From Piper betle (lineage: Eukaryota; Streptophyta; Magnoliopsida; Piperales; Piperaceae), in assembly GCA_033002965.1 (NCBI GenBank), contig JAURVB010013950.1, forward strand, positions 62,001 to 126,000: 64,000 bases of DNA. Reading direction: 5' to 3'. Shown here piece by piece: positions 58,070-64,000 of the stretch. Both the position numbers and the translations under genes were made by a program. Each line of letters opens with the position of its first letter. Within the stretch, counting starts at the first letter, position 1. The notes under the pieces are model-generated. The model did no database searches, was not told the origin of the DNA, and saw only the letters and a list, made by a program, of their open reading frames with translations.

Positions 58070-61000
58070 ATGGCGACGGCGGCGGCCCCTTCTATCCCCA
58101 ATTCCACCACCCCAATCCCCTCTCCTCAACCACCCTGCCCCCTCCTCCGTCGTCTCTTCCACCCAATACAGCGCGCCATTGCATCCCCTCTTATTCTTGT
58201 GCAGGTCTACAATTCTCCCCGCTCTCCCTTTTCTTGCTCCTCGATGCTTGTCTGATCGGTAATTTTGGTGTATGATGCATTGCTTTATCTTTATCGCTCT
58301 GCTTCCATTGACTTTGGTGTGTCTGCTTTGTTCTGTTTTTTTCGCTTAATGCGGGTATCGATTAGGGGGGTTGGGGACTTGCGTTGATGGGGATTCTAGG
58401 GCTTGAGAAGTGAGGATTTCTTATATGCTTGAACTTTGGGTTGGTTTCTGAGTTAGGTTTTTGCTTCTTCGGTTAGATAGGTCTGCGCGGGCTTTTTTCC
58501 TTGGGCTGGATCCTTGTGCTTGCTACCAAGTGCAAATTGTTGTTAATGGGAAAGTGTTGAACTTCTGTTAGGTCTTCTTTTTTTCTATTCTTAATATGTT
58601 TGGATTTCTGGATCGCTGTTACAATCTGTTGGCAAATTTCTGTTTGTTTGTGAGCAGCCGTTTAGTTGTTATTGTTTTCACGCCTTGTTCCGCATAGGCT
58701 TTTGTTTGAAGTAATGATTTTGAGTTACTGTGTCAGATTTCCCGCAAAATCATTTTTAGTCATTTTTCAGTGACTGAATCTTTAAGAAATATAATCACGT
58801 GGAGATTTAATTATTTGTCGTCATTTTTCGGCTTCTGGATCAATACTAGTTCCTTGTTTTCGCTCCTTGGTCAAGATATGTTTCAATAAATCCCTATGGT
58901 AAAGATATTTGTTGTATCTCGAGTTATTAATATTATTGTTTCTTCATTTTGTTTAGGTGGAAATATATTCATGATACAGATTTCGAACATAAAATCTTTT
59001 AATTACTTATGCTTCTGTCTATATGTAAAAACTTCAGGCTTACATAATTATCTCCTGATCTGGCCATGAACGCTCTTTGGGAAGGGCATGGCTGGTGCTT
59101 ATAAGTATTGTTATTTGGGGGTTTGTTTCTCTGGATAACAAGTTGAGATTGCTTGTGAATCTTGAGGTCATTTTTTGGTAATCCATGCTATTTGATTTAC
59201 CACATTGCTGGTGTGCTGTAGGGCTCTATTTGCTTTATGTGAATATTTAATTTTGGTAATCGCATTGGAAGTTTATACAGTAAGGTTTACCTTATTGCTG
59301 CCGTGCGATAATTTTCTGTATTTGATTATCAAATCACTGAGTTCTATGTTAATATGATACAGTGAAGCGCATTGCAAGCTAAATTCTGGGAGAATCAGGA
59401 AATTCACAGAAAATATGTTGATATTTTATAGCTTTTCTCATATGAGATTCTTCCTTGAGCTAATTTTCTTAGACAAAAAGTTTCCATGGCAGATACTGCA
59501 GTTCTAAGTGGTAGGATCTCTGCTAGATGAGGTTTGGTTTGGGTTTTTAAGTTCAAACCTGTCCATTTCCTTAAGTTGGACATGTTCATTGACAGTTAAC
59601 CAGTCTTCAACTTTTGTTGGCTTTGTCTGAGCTCGATAGTTTAGGAGTGGATCAAATAGCATTTGGCCCAATTTATGGTAAGATGCAGTGGTTTAATGGC
59701 TCGTGTGATCTTTGAATGTAATGTAGGGTCAATGTGTGGTACTCCTTGAGGAGAGACAGATACTTAAGAATCTAGATTATCCTAAAAAAATCTTTGCTAG
59801 GTGGACAGTCTGATATAGTTAGAACTGCTGTTAGTTGGTTGAGTATTCAAAATATCATTTTCTTTATTTACGATTCCTGTATTTATTCTTAGGATTATTT
59901 TTTGGTCTTTTTAGGTTTACCTTGTAGAATTCCTCTTCCATTAGTGCGTCATTGGCACTTAACCAAATATATTGGTTATGGGTTGGCTTACATTTTCTCT
60001 GCATTTTGGCCAACATCTTTGTCTCCTTAAGAATTCTCTCCTGCTAGACTTCGGTTCTTTATCTTCATCCCATCATTGATTCTAGTACTATATAAATCTG
60101 GTTTGAATGCTTTGCTTGAAGGATCTTAATCCTCCCTGTTAGAGAGGATTTTTCAATGCTTCTCTAGTTGTAAGCTTCCCTTTTTTTCTTAGAATTCTGG
60201 GTTTTAGATATATATCAAATTCGGTTCAAGGATAGTATTATCTGTTCTTAAGAGATTAATCCACATCAATTGGAATTTAAAGTCTCAAGAAGATGTGGCA
60301 TAAATCACCTGGAAAATCAAATGCACAACTTTCTTCTTTTTGCAGTGCTCTGTGCCTAATCTTCAATTATCTTATTTGTCTTGATGGAAGCTATGAGCCA
60401 TCCCTGTTATCATTTTCACTCCTAATGCTGTGGGTTCTCTTCTCTATCATTTGCGGTGTGGAAGGAACCCTTTGGAGGTAGTTCAGATAGTAAGGAGAGT
60501 AGTGTCATGAAGTTCCTTTAGATATATGTTGTTGAATTGTGCACGTTGTTTATTGAATCATGCACAAGATAGAGATTAAACTGCTAATTCAGCTGCGAGC
60601 AATTCTACCTCCCTTCATATTAATAGACCACCAGCAAATCAACCTGAATTATCCTTTTTTGGGAAAGGATATGAGGAGAGGATAAATTGATTATTATATA
60701 AGTAATGTGTTCGATGGTTCTTTTTTCCTTGGATGAATTATTATCAGGCTATTTCAAGTGCATGACATAGCCTAAGAATATGACCTTGTCAATGGAGAGG
60801 AAAGGATTGGATCTAGCTCAAGGTTTTCTCCAAACACTTGTTTAAATTTATCAAGGAAAACAGCTTTTTAGAGGTACCAATGATGAGATAAGTAAATAAA
60901 TTATGAAAATCCATATTTTTACAGCTGACTTCTTCTTCTTCTTCTTCTACCTGATATGGATCGTAAACTAGGTTCCATGCAATTACAAATGACAATTTTT

Positions 61001-62426
61001 AAAGATGACTATTCTAAACTATTTGATTTTGGATCTACACATTTTGTTTCTTATAAGAATGCTGATGCGGGAAGCTTAGGTCTTTGGTCGACTATCATTG
61101 CCTCCATAGGAACAAAGGAACAAAACCAATTAACTACTAGTCATTGCATTTGAAGCCAATAAAGAGGTGTGGTATCCACTTCGCCGAGTAAGTAGCTTTG
61201 CTATAAGTTTGATTTTGGTAAGTGGCTGATGTGTGGGTTGCAACATCAGCTTCGCTTGTTTATGATAGGTTGCTATTAATCATGATTTTATGATTAATTG
61301 AACTTGACTTGTTATGTGTCTTTAAGAAAATTTGTATTATAGAGGGGGTGGATTTAAGTTTGTGTTTAGCTAGTACATGTAAGAATACTAATATCTGTCC
61401 GTTGGAAAATGTTACACTAATTCATTTGCATTATTGAAGATTCGGTTGATAATTGACAGAAAAGAAACTTTAGTAGGAGTTCAAGTGTATTTTTTGCAAC
61501 ACTTGTAGTGATGCAAGGAAAGAACTCAAACAGAGTGTTGTTTTTGTCATCAAGATAAAAGATTTTGGGATTCATAATACAAGTGCACTTTGTTTTTGGT
61601 TCATAGTTGGTTTATGTTTACTATGAAAGTATCGTTTCTGTTTGAATCTCTGTTTTTAGTAGTTATAAAATAATGTTATTTTAAAGTGAACTGATTAAAG
61701 AATTTTTTTCTTGGAACTGCCAAGTTGATGTTGGTATTACTTATTTTTATTCAATGTTACTTGCATTTGAGAGAAACTTATGATTGGTAATTCCAGCACA
61801 AAGATTTGGATCTTGGTTGTTTCATGTGGAGAATGAAGTGTTTTATGTTCGATTTTATTCACTTGGTGCCATTTATTTCTATGCAGAAACACATTTGGAT
61901 GATTACATCCAGCAATTTGGGTAAACCCGTTTGTTTTTGTATTGTCATCATCATCATTTTTGGGAATAAATGCAGCAGGGAGCGAGCTGAAAGACATTTT
62001 CCAAAGTTGGTATTTGGTTTTTTTCCCATGAAAGTTTTAGTTGTTTTAACTGTTAATAAATATTTAATGATTTTTTAGGTGCTGTTGCGGTAGGCTTGCC
62101 CCCTGATAGGTGGTCATGGCCTTCCCGTACTTGGCAGGAGGAAAAGACGGGTGTGTGCTCTTTCATCCTTCAGATCTCATGAAATGCGTAATGTGAGGTA
62201 AGGGGGCTCAAAAGTAGTAAGCTTTGGGTTCTCCCTTACCATATTTTTAGTTTGATTTCTTTACCAAAAAAGTTTAGGGTTAGACCTTGTTAAATCTGCA
62301 TAAGTGCATTTCTTAAATTTGCTGACAAAATGTGTTTCTGTGATGACAGATATGACACTCTTTTGGACTAAAATATTCGGTGAGGATATGAAAACACAGC
62401 CAACATTCGCTAAGGGCATTGAAGCG
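58070..62426 (+). CDS. Unrecognised plant gene, exons at both ends, incomplete
   Basis: I do not recognise this gene. An ATG at 58070 opens MATAAAPSIPNSTTPIPSP followed by an arginine-containing stretch (LLRRLFHPIQRAI), which looks like an organelle targeting peptide. The upstream sequence is CT-rich, like a plant 5' leader. Two clear internal exons with good splice sites and matching phase lie 4 kb downstream: 62079-62150 (AVAVGLPPDRWSWPSRTWQEE) and 62350-62426 (DMTLFWTKIFGEDMKTQPTF..). The phase of the first exon does not join directly to 62079, so at least one exon between them is missed, or the 58070 frame belongs to another transcript. No terminal exon was found before the PHD gene, so the 3' part may be lost. 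The ~3.8-kb interval between has no other gene. Confidence 0.45.
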
Positions 62427-63213
62427 GTGAGTGTTATATAATTGGTCATCTCTTGATTATTTTTTTTAGGCAGGGAATTATAAGATGTCATAACTCGATA
62501 GGTTATTTTTAGGCAAAGGAGAAGCGTAGTTGATGCAATCTGCAATTTAGATTAAGGAATAGATCTAAACTTCGACAGCTAAGAATTCCAATAGGTTTCT
62601 CTCACAACGTCAATGACGAAGTAAATATAGAAGAATAGAAAACTGAAAGTTAAAACTATAGAATCAGGAAAATAATTTTATTTGCTAAAAAACATCGATG
62701 ATTAAATATTGTCAACAATGCTAAATATTTATTAGTAAACTTCACATTTTAACTATGAAAGCAAATAATTAATCAAGTGCTATAAGAACTATGTCTAATT
62801 TATAACTTCTACTCAAATAACAAAGATAAATATAAGACTCCAACTAACATTCAGCTTCAACTACTAATGTATATAACAGGAAAAAACTAAATTAGGAAAG
62901 TGATTAGTTTTCTTCCTCCTTTCTTTCATTGGTTTCGTCGTGAGGAGTGATAAGGTTGGCTTCATCAATAGCAATTGGGCAGACGTCGTTAGTAGTTTAG
63001 TTCTAAGTCCATAGAATAATCTTAATACACCAATAGTTCAAGCTAGCTGAAGATTGAAATAGGCCATTGCAAGCACCTTTTATAGCATCAAAATAAAAGT
63101 TGGTGAGAAATAAACTTTTACACCGGTGGAGCCATACTTCATACTCAAATGAGTCGAGTAATACTTGAACAGAAACTATACATAAAAAACTGTACAAAAA
63201 AGGTTATGTTATG
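62427..63213. other. Intergenic / PHD gene 3' region
   Basis: AT-rich sequence. The part just below 63213 probably holds the 3' untranslated region of the PHD-finger gene. No further exons of the preceding gene were recognised. Confidence 0.35.
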
Positions 63214-64000
63214 TTAGCCCACTGTGAAAGGTGGTTTTGGAGTTCCCATGGTGGAAATAGCATTTTTACCAGTATAATTCTCATCTCTGCAACGCAGTCC
63301 GCTACTAGGAGCCATAGCTCCAACCACAGCCGATGTAGGTCCACCGCAATGGACACAAACGAACTTGACTGGTACAGCTTCACAATCACTGATCCCGGCA
63401 CATCTTGTGTGATGCCATACTCCACATTTGTCACAGGCCATCATTCTCTCACCATCATCATCCTTGGCTCCACAAATGCAATCCACAGTCCAGTTCTCAG
63501 TCCCCCTCTCCATGCGGAAACGGTAAAGCCCATGGTTATAATGGCATCTCCCACGGACCCGCACTAAACCACCAACGCCAACCAAAAAGGTTGCGCTTGC
63601 GGAATCCAGAATGTGGTTATAATCAATGAGCTCTTCTACATGTAACCTCTTGAACATCACATACACATCTTGAAAAGCTCTAGAGGCCTCACGCTTAAGA
63701 TCCCCAACAGTAGCACTTTCTGGCAACACTACCAGCTCAGGAGGCGGTGCAACGTAATCCTTGGGTTGGTCACTCAGCTCCACTTCACAGAGAGCATGTA
63801 TCATACTAGATTTTGGACTACAACTAATCTTGGAGGCGCCATAATCTTTGACAAACTGTTTGCAGTCAAGAAGCCTCACCGCGGAATTGTAAACATCCTT
63901 GCTGATGAAGTTGGGCCGCATGTCTTGCATTGTGTGTGGATTGAGGAGTGCATCGTACAAGAACCTGAGATCCCGAAGGAGTTGACCACCAGTTGGGCGA
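63214..64000 (-). CDS. PHD-finger protein, MMD1/MS1-like (3' part)
   Basis: The minus-strand frame is open from the window edge to TAA at 63214-63216, giving 261 codons of the C-terminal part. It begins LLRDLRFLYDALLNPHTM and continues AVRLLDCKQFVKDY, then SDQPKDYVAPPPELVVLPES, then RFRMERGTENWTVDCICG. Next is a C4HC3 PHD finger (CICGAKDDDGERMMACDKC, GVWHHTRCAGI, FVCVHC). This matches the plant family of At1g33420, MMD1/DUET (At1g66170) and MS1, nuclear chromatin readers or regulators of male meiosis and tapetum development. No stop or frameshift interrupts the part seen. The 5' exons lie outside the window. After the finger there is a short serine/proline-containing tail. Confidence 0.93.
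   Translation of the reverse strand, partial: RPTGGQLLRDLRFLYDALLNPHTMQDMRPNFISKDVYNSAVRLLDCKQFVKDYGASKISCSPKSSMIHALCEVELSDQPKDYVAPPPELVVLPESATVGDLKREASRAFQDVYVMFKRLHVEELIDYNHILDSASATFLVGVGGLVRVRGRCHYNHGLYRFRMERGTENWTVDCICGAKDDDGERMMACDKCGVWHHTRCAGISDCEAVPVKFVCVHCGGPTSAVVGAMAPSSGLRCRDENYTGKNAISTMGTPKPPFTVG

Overview
The window is nuclear DNA from a flowering plant. The protein-coding genes are split into many short exons with GT-AG introns, they encode plant families (a CP26 light-harvesting protein, a JMJ20-type JmjC protein, a class III peroxidase, an MMD1/MS1-type PHD protein), and the space between them is filled with plant-type transposable elements. The species cannot be fixed from the sequence. 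All exon limits below were read by eye from splice sites and protein conservation. The summed exon lengths of the four complete genes are each divisible by three.

Layout. 1-6.4 kb: a solo LTR containing a second solo LTR of the same family in opposite orientation. 6.5-8.0 kb: a truncated hAT element. 8.7-13.75 kb (-): a ten-exon JMJ20/JMJD4-like gene. 15.1 kb: a broken cupin gene. 15.4-17.7 kb: two related hAT-like elements with 8-bp target duplications. 19.3-21.6 kb (-): a decayed SPD1/ycf45-like ATPase pseudogene. 21.8-30.15 kb: a large Mutator-like element carrying a dead FAR1-related transposase gene and itself split by a 3.1-kb solo LTR. 32.7-38.7 kb: an old LTR of the same family as those at 1-6 kb, split by a 3.1-kb hAT element that carries five exons of a protein disulfide isomerase gene. 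39.4-42.8 kb (-): an intact SFT2 gene. 43.7-45.0 kb (-): a peroxidase-47-like gene with a late frameshift, followed at 45-50 kb by a partial tandem copy of its 5' region that is split by a foldback Mutator-like element. 50.7-52.3 kb (+): intact LHCB5. 54.8-56.5 kb (+): a MO1-like FAD monooxygenase. 58.1-62.4 kb (+): exons of an unrecognised gene. 63.2-64.0 kb (-): the 3' end of an MMD1/MS1-like PHD gene.

The intact genes (JMJ20-like, SFT2, LHCB5, MO1-like, PHD) belong to unrelated pathways and show no sign of being a cluster. The most unusual content is in the transposable elements. These include gene capture by a hAT element with an exact 8-bp target duplication, three solo LTRs in clear nested relationships, and a foldback Mutator-like family whose arms are tandem units built around a TGACTCGAGTCA-like palindrome. 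I found no evidence for a new multi-gene system, RNA genes or organellar insertions.
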